Part shown: positions 43,079 through 51,707 of the stretch, one piece after another
How the letters are laid out: each line of letters starts with the position of its first letter
How positions within the stretch are numbered: the first letter of the stretch is position 1
From: Skermanella mucosa
GTDB lineage: Bacteria; Pseudomonadota; Alphaproteobacteria; Azospirillales; Azospirillaceae
Direction: 5' to 3'
DNA length: 64,000 nucleotides
Assembly: GCF_016765655.2 (NCBI RefSeq)
Contig: NZ_CP086106.1
Coordinates: 2,724,501-2,788,500, forward strand
Made by a program: the position numbers and the translations under genes
Notes under the pieces: model-generated
Told to the model about the DNA's origin: nothing
The model's database searches: none
Seen by the model: only the letters and a program-made list of their open reading frames with translations

Positions 43079-43609
43079 GTGACGGAAATGTCGATAACAG
43101 CCAATCCCAAGGACGTTCAGATCGTCATCGGGATGGCGCGCACCCTGGCCGCCGACATCACCGACCTTCAGCGCCAATCCAACGGCGGTGCCATCAAGAC
43201 GTTCCTGCACTACAAGAAGGTCCGGGAGAACTATCTCGGGATCCAAAGCCTGATCTTCACGGTCGAGGACAGATACCCGCGTGTCGAGAAAAGCCTGCCG
43301 ACCGGTTTCAACCAATGGGTCATCCGGGCGAAGCTGAAGGCCCTGTCCGCCTTCACCCATATCAGCCATGTCTTCTTCTCGAATCCGCCCCTGACACTGA
43401 CCCATTCGCTCGGCGCCTGGGACATCCTCTCGGACGAGATGACGGCCTTCGCTGCGGTGAACGGTTATTTCGACAACATGATCTTCGAAGCCGGAATCGA
43501 CGACAAGACCGCGGACGCGCTCGAGGCGACCCGGATCGAGATCGAGGAGATCGTCGGCATGCTGGAAACGCTGCTCAAAAGCAGCCCGAAGCGGCTGGAA
43601 GAGTTCTGA
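43079..43609 (+). CDS. Hypothetical helical protein, 176 aa
   Basis: The frame starts at GTG (an ATG lies three codons in) after TGGAGG at long spacing and encodes a soluble, helix-rich protein with IQSLIFTVEDRYPRVEKSLP in the middle and a Glu-rich C-terminal helix (ATRIEIEEIVGMLETLLKSS). No signal peptide, cysteine or known motif is present. It stands alone, divergent from the symporter gene and followed by structured intergenic DNA. The function is unknown. Confidence 0.65.
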   Translation: MTEMSITANPKDVQIVIGMARTLAADITDLQRQSNGGAIKTFLHYKKVRENYLGIQSLIFTVEDRYPRVEKSLPTGFNQWVIRAKLKALSAFTHISHVFFSNPPLTLTHSLGAWDILSDEMTAFAAVNGYFDNMIFEAGIDDKTADALEATRIEIEEIVGMLETLLKSSPKRLEEF

Positions 43610-43727
43610 ATCCGATTCGGATCCGAAGTGGTTGCTACAAAAACGTGCGGTTTCAGGATGTCCTTCTGTCAGAGATTTGACAAAGCGCACCTGAATGCAT
43701 GTGAAGAGAGAGGCTGTTCCGGGAAAT

Positions 43728-43814
43728 GCACCCATCAAAGGGTGCGGCAAATTGGTCCAAGAAAAATCCGCCTTCCAGTCGGATTTTCTGCAAGACCTGT
43801 GAGTTTGCTCACAG
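43728..43814. other. Three consecutive hairpins in intergenic region
   Basis: Within 87 bases there are three perfect stems: 43728-43733/43740-43745 (6 bp, GCACCC/GGGTGC), 43763-43770/43780-43787 (8 bp, AAAATCCG/CGGATTTT) and 43797-43803/43808-43814 (7 bp, CTGTGAG/CTCACAG with a TTTG loop). The middle one has A and T flanks on both sides, so it can act as a terminator in both directions for the upstream gene. The region from 43610 to 43950 holds no protein gene I can support. Confidence 0.5.
43763..43790 (+). terminator. Terminator-like hairpin after the 176-aa gene
   Basis: An 8-bp stem (AAAATCCG/CGGATTTT) with a 9-base loop ends in TTTTCTG. The U tract is short and partly in the stem, so it is a moderate candidate only. 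Confidence 0.4.
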
Positions 43815-43846
43815 CTCGTTAACCATTATCGACTTATAGTCCATTC

Positions 43847-43921
43847 CACGATGTCCTTTGGGCAGCGTTTCCTCCCTGTAAAACTCGAGCCGCTCGGCGA
43901 TAATGCCGAGCGGCTTTTTTC
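43847..43921 (+). ncRNA. Candidate small RNA with anti-Shine-Dalgarno motif
   Basis: A -10-like TATAGT at 43835-43840 would start a transcript near 43847 that ends about 75 bases later at a strong intrinsic terminator. The RNA contains GUUUCCUCCCUG (43868-43879), a single-stranded C/U-rich stretch complementary to ribosome-binding sites. This is a common feature of alphaproteobacterial trans-acting RNAs. No protein frame precedes the terminator. The exact 5' end is a guess, and no known RNA family is claimed. Confidence 0.45.
43888..43921 (+). terminator. Strong intrinsic terminator
   Basis: A perfect 11-bp stem (43888-43898 with 43905-43915, AGCCGCTCGGC) encloses a GATAAT loop and runs into six T residues. 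In the opposite direction the stem is followed by CGAGTTTT, so it may also serve the histidine kinase gene, which ends 30 bases away. Confidence 0.88.
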
Positions 43922-43950
43922 TTGCTGGCCAGCCCCTGGTCAGCCTCCCC

Positions 43951-46707
43951 TCACTGTGCGGCAACTCCGGCGGATATGACGGTCCGGTCGGTCATGAGAC
44001 TGGACAAGGTTGCGATAAGGCGGTCGGCGAGCACCGGCTTGGCCAGCAAGGGAACCTGGTTCAATCTTTCGCTGACGTCATCCAGCCTCGAATAGCCCGA
44101 GCAGAACAAGAAGGGAACGCCAAGAACCAGCAGCCGTTCGGCCACGGGGAAAACCGTCTGGCCGAACAGGTTGACGTCGAGCACGGCGACGTCGGGGGTT
44201 GTCTCGCGCAGCAGTTCCAGGGCGTCTTCGACCCGACCTACCGGTCCGAGCACGGTAAGGCCGGCGTCGAGCAGGACCTGTTCCATGGCAAGTGCTGTCA
44301 GGGCCTCGTCCTCCACGACGAGGACGCGCGCGCCCGAGCCGGCGGGCCCCGTCACCTGCCCTTCATCGAAGGCTTCGTTCAAAGGTTCCGAGGAATCCGT
44401 CGTTCCCGCGGTCGAGAAGCAGTCGTTCGGCATCGCGATCCGGCAGCGCAGTCCCGCCGCATTCCAGTCGAGGACCAGTTCTCCGCCAAGCTGGCCTTCG
44501 ACCGTCTGCCGCAGGACTATCGAGCCGAACCCCTCGTGGCTGGGCGGCGTCACGGGCGGACCACCGTCCTCCACCCACTCCAGGACCAGCCGCTCACCAC
44601 GCTCCTGTTCCTCCACCCTCCAGGACAGTTCCAGACGTCCGGCGGGGGTCGAGAGGGCACCGTACTTGGCGGCGTTGGTGGACAGTTCGTGCAGGCTCAT
44701 GGCGACCGCCTGGGCGGCCTCGGCGGAAATCGACACCGCCGGCCCACGGATCGCGATCCGGTCGGCGCTGGCGAACGGTGCCAATTCATCGACGCTCATG
44801 GCGGCGAGGTCGGCACCGGCCCAGTGGCTGGCGGCCAGCAGCATGTGGGCGCGGGCCATCGCCGCCAGGCGGCCTTCGATCGCGGTGGTGAGGTCGGCCG
44901 GATTCTCGGCGCGCGTGAGGTGCAGGATCGACTGTACGACGGCCAACACGTTCTTGGCGCGGTGGTCGACCTCGCGCATCAGCAGGTGAAGCCGCGCCTC
45001 GTCCTCCTTGCGCTCGGTCAGGTCCACCGCCATGGTGACGACCAACTGGCGCCCGTCCAAGTCCCGCCCGATCGGAGCCGAGCGGAAACTCCAGGTCCGG
45101 CGCGATCCGTCGGCCGTCCGCACCACGTTCTCCCGCTCATCGACCGGGCAATCGCGCTCGAACAAGGATTTCACCCGCATCCTGACCGCTTCGGCGCCAT
45201 CGCCGTAGGCGAGGCGGATCCAATCGGCCGTGGTCCGGATGTCCTCGGCGGCATAGCCGGTGATCGTCAGCCATGCCTTGCTGAGATGGACCACGCTTCC
45301 GTCCTCCGCGTGGACCATGATCGGGAACGGTGCATCCTCGACCGCGCGACGAAGCCGCGCCTCGCTGTCCCGCAGGGTGTCCGCGGTTCGCCGCTCCGCG
45401 TCTATGTCGAAGATCGTGACGACGATGCCGGTGACGTCCCCGTTGGGATCGCGGATGGGAGCGCTGGTGATCCGCAGCCAGCCCATGGAGCCGTCCTGAC
45501 GAGGGCTCCGGGCGATCAGTTCCGCCGGCTCGCCGGATGCCATTGTGATGGCCAGCGGCTGGGCGGCGGCTGGGATTTCCCGACCGGTCTCGTCATAGCC
45601 CTTCCACCGGTCCAGCACCCAGGCATCGGGATCCTCCGGGATAGCGCATCCCGTGATCCGTTCCACCTGGAGGTTGCCCACCAAGGTCCGGCCCGATGGG
45701 ATTTCCACCAGCAGGAGGCCCACCGGCACATGCTCGACCACGGTCTTGAACCTCATGCGCTCGATCATTAGCGCCTGTTGGGCCGCCTTGCGGTCGGTGA
45801 CGTCCTGCAGCGTGCCGATCACCCTGATCGCCTTGCGGTCGCCGCGTTCGCCCTCGAAGACCACATGCGATTGGGAATTGATCCAACGCGTCTGCCCGTC
45901 CGGACGCAAGATGCGGTAATCGATCGACCAGAAGCCAACCCCGCCCGGGTCCAGCCCGCGTTCGAACGCCGCCGCGACGCGGTTCCTGTCCTCGGGATGG
46001 ATCAGGTCGAAGGCGCGTTCGCAAACGATCGATCCGGTGCATGGCAGCCCATGGATCGCGTGGCTTTCCTGTGACCAGAACAGCTGCCCGTTCGCGACGT
46101 CCCAGTCGTAGGTGCCGAACCGTGCGGCGTGGGCCGCCAGCCGAAGGCGCTTCTCGCTTTCGTTCATGGCGGCTTCCGCCGCCTTCTGGGCGGATATGTC
46201 GCGTGAATGGACCAGCAGGCCGCCGTCCGGCCGGGGCAGCACGAGGTAGGATTTCCAGCGATTGAGGATCGGGGACACTCCGACGAATTCCCGCGCCTTG
46301 CCGTCCCGCATGGCTTCGATGCAGCTGCTGTGAAGTCCCGACCCCTCGGCCTGGGGAAAGACCTCGAGGAATTGCCGGCCGATCAGCTGGCCTCGCGGCT
46401 TGCCGATCTGCTCCAGGGCCTTGCGGTTCAGATAGGTGAACCGGAAATGGCGATCCACCGCGTAGAAGGCGTCGCCGACACTCTCCAGTATTTCCGATGT
46501 CTGCCCAAGCACTTGTTCGTCGGTGATCCTGTGGGCGATGCGGTTGCGCGCCACCCTGAAGAGCATTGCCGGCACCAAGGCAAAGATCGCTGTAAGAATT
46601 GCAGGTACATTCAATGTTAGACAAAACTGAATTATGTTGACGCTAAGCAAAGTCGTCAGACTCCACTCAAGTGTCCAAGGAAGTCTGATCCTCTTCACGC
46701 GCCTCAT
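43951..46707 (-). CDS. Hybrid PAS-HWE sensor histidine kinase with receiver
   Basis: The 918-residue protein has an N-terminal hydrophobic hairpin (about 17-50), four PAS-type sensor domains (about 65-170, 185-310, 320-440, 450-570) and an HWE-family kinase core. This has the phospho-acceptor His in MREVDHRAKNVLAVVQSI, the family signature as SHWAGADL (usual form SHWEGA) and the ATP-binding LHELSTNAAKYGAL. The C-terminus is a receiver domain with VVEDEALTALAMEQ, Asp in VAVLDVNLFG and Lys in LLAKPVLAD. It is a membrane-tethered multi-input sensor that can phosphorylate itself or a separate regulator. It is divergent from the PHA-linked hydrolase gene, and its output is unknown. Confidence 0.92.
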   Translation of the reverse strand: MRRVKRIRLPWTLEWSLTTLLSVNIIQFCLTLNVPAILTAIFALVPAMLFRVARNRIAHRITDEQVLGQTSEILESVGDAFYAVDRHFRFTYLNRKALEQIGKPRGQLIGRQFLEVFPQAEGSGLHSSCIEAMRDGKAREFVGVSPILNRWKSYLVLPRPDGGLLVHSRDISAQKAAEAAMNESEKRLRLAAHAARFGTYDWDVANGQLFWSQESHAIHGLPCTGSIVCERAFDLIHPEDRNRVAAAFERGLDPGGVGFWSIDYRILRPDGQTRWINSQSHVVFEGERGDRKAIRVIGTLQDVTDRKAAQQALMIERMRFKTVVEHVPVGLLLVEIPSGRTLVGNLQVERITGCAIPEDPDAWVLDRWKGYDETGREIPAAAQPLAITMASGEPAELIARSPRQDGSMGWLRITSAPIRDPNGDVTGIVVTIFDIDAERRTADTLRDSEARLRRAVEDAPFPIMVHAEDGSVVHLSKAWLTITGYAAEDIRTTADWIRLAYGDGAEAVRMRVKSLFERDCPVDERENVVRTADGSRRTWSFRSAPIGRDLDGRQLVVTMAVDLTERKEDEARLHLLMREVDHRAKNVLAVVQSILHLTRAENPADLTTAIEGRLAAMARAHMLLAASHWAGADLAAMSVDELAPFASADRIAIRGPAVSISAEAAQAVAMSLHELSTNAAKYGALSTPAGRLELSWRVEEQERGERLVLEWVEDGGPPVTPPSHEGFGSIVLRQTVEGQLGGELVLDWNAAGLRCRIAMPNDCFSTAGTTDSSEPLNEAFDEGQVTGPAGSGARVLVVEDEALTALAMEQVLLDAGLTVLGPVGRVEDALELLRETTPDVAVLDVNLFGQTVFPVAERLLVLGVPFLFCSGYSRLDDVSERLNQVPLLAKPVLADRLIATLSSLMTDRTVISAGVAAQ

Positions 46708-47047
46708 AACGGGCTATGGACCCCCGAGACATTAAAACTACGTTTCGCCAGATTTTTAGTCGATAGCATGAATTTCGCGCAGTTACTATAGTTGTGAGAA
46801 GATAGACAGGTCGGTCTTCACAATGATGAAGAGTTATTTTCCTGAAGCGGAAAGTCATGAGGGGTTGCTTCTCCGCGACGGGACGCGATCCCGTTCGGAA
46901 GGGGAGCATGGATGGGACGTATCAGCGTTCCCGACGTTCCCGCGGCGGCGGCACGATGTCCGCTGGTCCGCATGGACCCAGCCTGTGATACAAGGCTCTC
47001 CCAAGGTGACGGCCGGGAGCCGCTCGAAGGAAGGGAAGCTGAACTAG
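46708..47047. other. Divergent intergenic region, kinase and PHA-linked hydrolase
   Basis: This 340-base gap must hold the promoters of the two divergent genes. The part nearest the kinase is AT-rich and includes TACTATAGT near 46787-46797, a -10-like element. The part nearest the hydrolase is GC-rich; a 74-codon open frame there ends one base before the hydrolase ATG but has unconvincing codon use. I see no repeats or clear operators. Confidence 0.4.
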
Positions 47048-48178
47048 ATGACCGAGGACAGGCGGCGGACATCCGCCGGTGGCGCGACCTTCTGGGCCGA
47101 TGCGCTCCATCACTTCGACGCGGTCCGCCGCTGGCGCGGCTTCGCCATGGACGGCATGGGCCTGGGGCCGCAGGAAAGCCCGTACGCGATCGTGCTGGAG
47201 CAGTCGGGGGTCCGCCTGCGGCGCTACGAGCTTCCGCCCGCCTCCGACCCCGCGGTATTGCCCGCGGTTCTGATCGTACCCGCACCGATCAAGCGCGGCT
47301 ACATCTGGGACCTGCTGCCCCATGTCAGCGTCGTCCGGCGGTTGGCGGCGGATGGCTTCCGGGTCTATATGACGGAATGGACGGAACCCGGCGACGCGGA
47401 GCAGGACTTCGGCCTTGCCGACTATGCCGACCGCCTGATCGGGAAGTGCGTCGCCGCCATCGCCCGGGACGGCGGAGGCGAGCGGGTGTTCCTGGCCGGC
47501 CACTCGCTGGGCGGCACGCTGGCGACGCTGTTCACCAGCCTCCATGCGGACAGCGTGCGCGGACTGGTGGTCGTGGAAGCCCCGCTCCATTTCGGTGTGG
47601 GCGGCGGCGCGCTCGCCCGGATGGTCGCCGACGCGCCGCCGGCGGCGACCCTTCGCGAGGCTTTCGGCAACATTCCCGGAAGCTTCCTCAATCTCGTCTC
47701 GGCGCGGGCGTCCCCGCGGGAGTTCAACTGGCAGCGCCGGGTGGACATGATCGCGAGCCTCGCCGATCCCAGGGCCCTTCAGACCCACTTGGCCGTCGAG
47801 CGGTGGACGCTGGACGAGTTCCCCATCGCCGGCCGGTTCTTCGAGGAACTGATCGAGCAGCTTTACCGAGACGACCTGTTCGCCCGCGGCCAGCTTTCGA
47901 TCGGCGGCCGGCCGGCGCTGCCGTCGGGCCTGGCGGCGCCGCTGCTCGCGGTCATCGGCAAGGGTAGCGAGATCATCCCGCCCGGTTCCATGCTGCCGGT
48001 GATCGACGCCTCGCCCGCCGACCGGAAACTGGTGCTCGACTATGCCGGCGACGTGGGCGTGGCGCTCCAGCATGTCGGTCCGCTGATCGGCCGCGCGGCG
48101 CACGAACATCTTTGGCCGCAGATCACCCGCTGGCTATGGGAGATCGTCCGTTCCGATGAACCCGGCCGACCGGCTTGA
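47048..48178 (+). CDS. PhaC-related alpha/beta hydrolase
   Basis: The 376-residue protein resembles the catalytic domain of class III PHA synthases: LIVPAPIKRGYIWDLLPHVS, VYMTEWTEPGDAEQDFGLAD and AGHSLGGTLA. The nucleophile is Ser153, where PHA synthases have Cys, so it is more likely a hydrolase or esterase related to PhaC than a polymerase. Its place 400 bases upstream of phaC on the same strand suggests a role in polyester metabolism, for example depolymerisation or chain release. The ribosome-binding site AGGAAGGGAAG is strong. There is no signal peptide, so it is cytoplasmic or granule-bound. Confidence 0.82.
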   Translation: MTEDRRRTSAGGATFWADALHHFDAVRRWRGFAMDGMGLGPQESPYAIVLEQSGVRLRRYELPPASDPAVLPAVLIVPAPIKRGYIWDLLPHVSVVRRLAADGFRVYMTEWTEPGDAEQDFGLADYADRLIGKCVAAIARDGGGERVFLAGHSLGGTLATLFTSLHADSVRGLVVVEAPLHFGVGGGALARMVADAPPAATLREAFGNIPGSFLNLVSARASPREFNWQRRVDMIASLADPRALQTHLAVERWTLDEFPIAGRFFEELIEQLYRDDLFARGQLSIGGRPALPSGLAAPLLAVIGKGSEIIPPGSMLPVIDASPADRKLVLDYAGDVGVALQHVGPLIGRAAHEHLWPQITRWLWEIVRSDEPGRPA

Positions 48179-48342
48179 GCGGCGCCGTGAGCGTTGGTCT
48201 GAATGCCGCACCCCGTGACTGCCACTGCCGCCAAGGTGGGCTTTATGGTAAATCTTTTCCAGGGAGGATCACACTCGTCCCGTGTTGACTCTGGCAACGC
48301 CAGGCGCAGCACCCGCCCGGCTTCGGACACAGGGAGAAGCAG

Positions 48343-48516
48343 ATGAGTGATCCCCGCAGCGGCAAGGATGAACCTACCTTCGCGAACGACACCGACACGC
48401 CCGAGACGCCCTCCATCGAGACGACTCCGGGCGTTCTCCCGCAGAAGCCCATCCCGGGTGAGGCTCCGTCGCGGGAGCAGGCCGACCGCGGCCGCTCCAC
48501 GGTGGCGGACCGCTAG
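48343..48516 (+). CDS. Small hydrophilic protein, 57 aa
   Basis: The frame begins MSDPRSGKDEPTFANDTDTP behind AGGGAGAAGCAG, a near-ideal ribosome-binding site, and ends TVADR. It is polar, rich in Pro, Thr, Glu and Asp, and probably disordered. It lies between the PhaC-like hydrolase and phaC on the same strand. The function is unknown. The strong ribosome-binding site is the main reason to call it a gene. Confidence 0.6.
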   Translation: MSDPRSGKDEPTFANDTDTPETPSIETTPGVLPQKPIPGEAPSREQADRGRSTVADR

Positions 48517-48584
48517 GTCCCTGACCACTATACCAGAACTGCCGAAGCCGGCTCGTCCGGCATCAGAATTAGGGGGGAACCAGC

Positions 48585-50654
48585 ATGGCGACCATGAAGA
48601 GCGATGAAACCAGGCGCAAACGGCCGCCGGCTGCCAAGCGGGCCGTCGACGCTTCGGAGAGCCCGGGCCAGCCGAGTCCGCAGAAGGTTTCCGGAGACAC
48701 GGCACCCCGGAGCCCGGCTCCGCACGACGATGCCGGGCCGCCGGTCGGCATGGGAATTCCGACGCCGGAGGCGGCGCTCGGCCTCTGGATGTCCTGGATG
48801 ACGCAGAATGTCGGCGGCATGGGCAAGATGCCGGGCGCTTCCGCAGCCGGTGGCGACCAGCCCTGGTGGGCGATGAACGCCGATGCGATGTCCGGCACGC
48901 TGCTCGCCAGCGGCGTGGAGCAGTTCCAGCGGTTCGTGGCGGCGGATCCGATGCTGGCGTCGATCGACAAGGTCTGGAACGCCAACCCGCTCCGGGAGGT
49001 GATCCCGGTGGATTGGGCCGAGGCGGTCCGCGCCCTGCGGATCGTCTGGCTCCGTTCGATGCGCGACCCGGCCAAGACCCTGACGCGGTCGGCCGAGCTG
49101 AACATGCAGATCTGGACCTCGGCCGTCGAGGCCTGGAACGCTGCCGGGGCGCGCTGGTGGGGCGTCGCTTCGGGCGCGCCCGCCGGCGGCGACAAGCGGT
49201 TCGATGCGCCGGAGTGGCATTCCAACCCGGTCTACCGGACCCTGAAGGAGATGTATCTGCTCGCCTCCGACTTCCTGCTGCGCCAGGGGCTGGAGGATAA
49301 CGACATGGACCCGCAGGAGCGCGAGCGCATCGCGTTCCACCTGCGCCAGTTCGTCGACGCGATGAGCCCCAGCCTGCTGCTGCTGTCCAATCCGGTGGCA
49401 TTGCGCCGGGCGATGGAGACGGGCGGCGCCAGCCTTGCCGACGGTGCGCGCAACCTGCTGCATGACCTGCGTGAGGGCCGCCTCAGCATGGTCGACGCGA
49501 CCGCCTTCGAGCCGGGGCGCAACCTGGCGGTCACCAAGGGCAAGGTCGTCTATCGCAACCGGCTGATCGAGCTGATCCAGTACAGCCCGACCACGGAGCA
49601 GGTCCAGGAGGTCCCCATCCTGTTCATGCCGCCGTGGATCAACAAGTTCTACATCCTGGACATGCAGCCCAAGAACAGCATGGTGAAGTACCTGGTCGAC
49701 CAGGGCTTCACAGTGTTCATGGTCAGCTGGAAGAACCCGGACGCCTCGATGGAGGATATCACCTTCGAGGACTACATGAACCTCGGGCCGCTCGCCGCGG
49801 CCGACGTGGTCCGGGACATCACCGGCAGCAAGACGGTCAACCCGGTCGGCTACTGCATCGGCGGCACCCTGCTGGCGATGACGCTGTCCTACCTGGCCGA
49901 GAAGGGCGACGAGCGGTTCGGGGCCGCGACCTTCATGGTGTCCATGCAGGACTTCAGCCGGGTCGGCGACACGGCCTTCTTCATGGACGAGCCGCAAATC
50001 GACTTCATCGAGCAGCAGATGATGGAGCGGGGCTATCTCGACAGCCGCGAGATGGCGAACATGTTCAACCTGCTCCGTTCGAACGACCTGATCTGGAGCA
50101 ACGTCGTCAACAACTACCTGCTGGGCGGCAAGCCGCCGGCCTTCGACCTGCTCTACTGGAACAGCGACGGAACCCGCATGGCGCGCGCCGCCCATAGCTG
50201 GTACCTGCGCAACACCTACGTCGAGAACAACCTGATCAAGCCGGGCAAGATCCAACTGGGGGGCGTGCCGATCGATTTGGGCCGGATCAAGCTGGACATC
50301 TACGCGGTGGGTGCCGAGAAGGACCACATCGTGCCCTGGAACTCGGCGTGGCGGATCACCCAGCTGACCGGGGGCAAGGTGCGGTTCGTCATGGCCACCA
50401 GCGGCCATATCGCCGGCATCATCAACCATCCTGCCGGCAAGAAGGGCAGCTACTCGGTGCTCGAAGGGGAGAAGCCGGCGGAAAGCCCGGAAAAGTGGCT
50501 GGAAGCGGCCGAGCGGAACGACGGCAGCTGGTGGACGGACTGGAACCGCTGGCTGGTCGCCCATTCGGGCGGCAAGGTGGCCGCCCCGCCGGTCGGCAAC
50601 GCCAATTATCCGGCGCTGTGCGACGCCCCCGGCACCTACGTGCTGGAGAAGTAG
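48585..50654 (+). CDS. phaC: Poly(3-hydroxyalkanoate) polymerase PhaC, class I
   Basis: The 689-residue protein polymerises hydroxyacyl-CoA into polyester storage granules. The PhaC N-terminal domain precedes the alpha/beta-hydrolase core with the lipase-like box GYCIGG (catalytic Cys424), the Asp region in DIYAVGAEKDHIVPW and the His in ATSGHIAGIINHP. The GH-I-A-G-I-x-N motif is diagnostic. It is about 90 residues longer than typical class I enzymes because of a basic, Pro/Gly-rich, probably disordered N-terminus of about 80 residues. A GGGGGGAACC ribosome-binding site precedes the ATG. No phaA, phaB, phaP or phaR gene is adjacent. A GC-rich stem-loop follows the stop. Confidence 0.96.
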   Translation: MATMKSDETRRKRPPAAKRAVDASESPGQPSPQKVSGDTAPRSPAPHDDAGPPVGMGIPTPEAALGLWMSWMTQNVGGMGKMPGASAAGGDQPWWAMNADAMSGTLLASGVEQFQRFVAADPMLASIDKVWNANPLREVIPVDWAEAVRALRIVWLRSMRDPAKTLTRSAELNMQIWTSAVEAWNAAGARWWGVASGAPAGGDKRFDAPEWHSNPVYRTLKEMYLLASDFLLRQGLEDNDMDPQERERIAFHLRQFVDAMSPSLLLLSNPVALRRAMETGGASLADGARNLLHDLREGRLSMVDATAFEPGRNLAVTKGKVVYRNRLIELIQYSPTTEQVQEVPILFMPPWINKFYILDMQPKNSMVKYLVDQGFTVFMVSWKNPDASMEDITFEDYMNLGPLAAADVVRDITGSKTVNPVGYCIGGTLLAMTLSYLAEKGDERFGAATFMVSMQDFSRVGDTAFFMDEPQIDFIEQQMMERGYLDSREMANMFNLLRSNDLIWSNVVNNYLLGGKPPAFDLLYWNSDGTRMARAAHSWYLRNTYVENNLIKPGKIQLGGVPIDLGRIKLDIYAVGAEKDHIVPWNSAWRITQLTGGKVRFVMATSGHIAGIINHPAGKKGSYSVLEGEKPAESPEKWLEAAERNDGSWWTDWNRWLVAHSGGKVAAPPVGNANYPALCDAPGTYVLEK

Positions 50655-50661
50655 CGGCATC

Positions 50662-50688
50662 CCGGGGCCGGCCCTCCGCCGGCCCCGG
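50662..50688. terminator. GC-rich stem-loop between convergent phaC and LuxR-type gene
   Basis: A perfect 11-bp stem (50662-50672 with 50678-50688) closes a CCTCC loop 8 bases after phaC and 7 bases before the stop of the convergent gene. It has no U tract but could block transcription from both sides. Confidence 0.55.
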
Positions 50689-50694
50689 AGCCTG

Positions 50695-51357
50695 TCAGAC
50701 CTCTTCCGGGAAACAGCCCGCTCGTGCCGCCGCCACGGCCACCTGGGTCCGGTTCTTGACGCCGAGCTTCTGCATGATGGCGCGGACGTGAACCTTGACG
50801 GTCCCTTCCAGGACGCCCAGCGACCGCGCGATCTCCTTGTTGGAGTGGCCGGCCAGCAGGAGTTGGAATACGTCCCGCTGCCGGTCGGTCAGGCGGTCGA
50901 GCATGTGGTTGCTCGGACGCTCCGGCTCGGCCATGGCTGCGCTGACCAGCACCGTGCGCGGCATCGGAACATAGGTTTCCCCGGACAGGACCAGAAGGAT
51001 GGCGTGCTCGAGCAGGGCCGACGATCCGGATTTAAGGAGGTATCCCTTCGCCCCGGCGCGTACGCTGTCGATGACGTCGGCGCTTTCGTCGGAAGCCGAG
51101 ATCACGATCAGCGGTATGCCGTCCAGCGCCTCGATCATGCGGCGCACGTTTGACAATCCGTCGGCGCTGTCCAGATGAAGGTCGAAAAGAACGAGCGATA
51201 GACCCTCGGTGCGGCGCACGATCGACAGGGCCGCGTCCAGGGAGTTCGCTTCGAAGACTTCCGCATCCGGGAACAATTCAAGGACCGAGAGCGCAAAGCC
51301 GTGCAGAACGAGGGCGTGATCGTCAACGATCAGCACTTTCAATCGATTGCCGGTCAT
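50695..51357 (-). CDS. NarL/LuxR-family response regulator
   Basis: The 220-residue protein has an N-terminal receiver (acidic pair in VLIVDDHALV, phospho-acceptor Asp59 in VLFDLHLDSADG, Lys in GAKGYLLKS) and a C-terminal LuxR helix-turn-helix (LTDRQRDVFQLLLAGHSNKE, then LGVLEGTVKVHVRAIMQKLG). It is a DNA-binding regulator switched by phosphorylation. It converges on phaC and is divergent from a second LuxR-type regulator across a 350-base gap. No dedicated kinase is adjacent; the hybrid kinase at 44-46.7 kb is the nearest. Confidence 0.92.
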   Translation of the reverse strand: MTGNRLKVLIVDDHALVLHGFALSVLELFPDAEVFEANSLDAALSIVRRTEGLSLVLFDLHLDSADGLSNVRRMIEALDGIPLIVISASDESADVIDSVRAGAKGYLLKSGSSALLEHAILLVLSGETYVPMPRTVLVSAAMAEPERPSNHMLDRLTDRQRDVFQLLLAGHSNKEIARSLGVLEGTVKVHVRAIMQKLGVKNRTQVAVAAARAGCFPEEV

Positions 51358-51707
51358 TGCAGCAGATCACGTCTGTTGTTGGGTAAATTGATTAGAAAAG
51401 AAACCTTTTCAGGTCGGACTGTGGGTTGCTGCAGTGCAACCGTCTGGCTGGTGTCCATGGATACTCCCCCTCGCAAGGATTCACGAAGCCTGATCCGGCT
51501 CGACGAAACGTCTCTTTTTAGTTGCCCCCTACGATCACCGGATTAGGATTGCGTATTTGGACTTGTAAGTATCCTATAGCACTGCACTACATAATTCATG
51601 TAGGTTTTTGTTAACGGTGTCCTCAACTACTCCTTTTGACGAAATCAGCCGTAGAACCTGATCTAACTTCAAACAATGCGGATTGAGCCGCCAGATCGGA
51701 GAGCCCG
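51358..51707. other. Intergenic region between two divergent LuxR-type regulators
   Basis: This 350-base, relatively AT-rich gap must carry both promoters. A 6-bp inverted repeat (CTACAT-AATTC-ATGTAG, 51587-51603) is followed by TTTTTG and may be an operator or weak terminator. A TTGACG box at 51641-51646 could be the -35 of the rightward gene. No protein frame is supported. Confidence 0.4.

Noticed and set aside
46823-47047. 74-codon frame ending one base before the PhaC-like hydrolase ATG
   Set aside because: Its GC-rich half reads as low-complexity, and its end probably serves as the hydrolase ribosome-binding region. A leader peptide is possible but unsupported.
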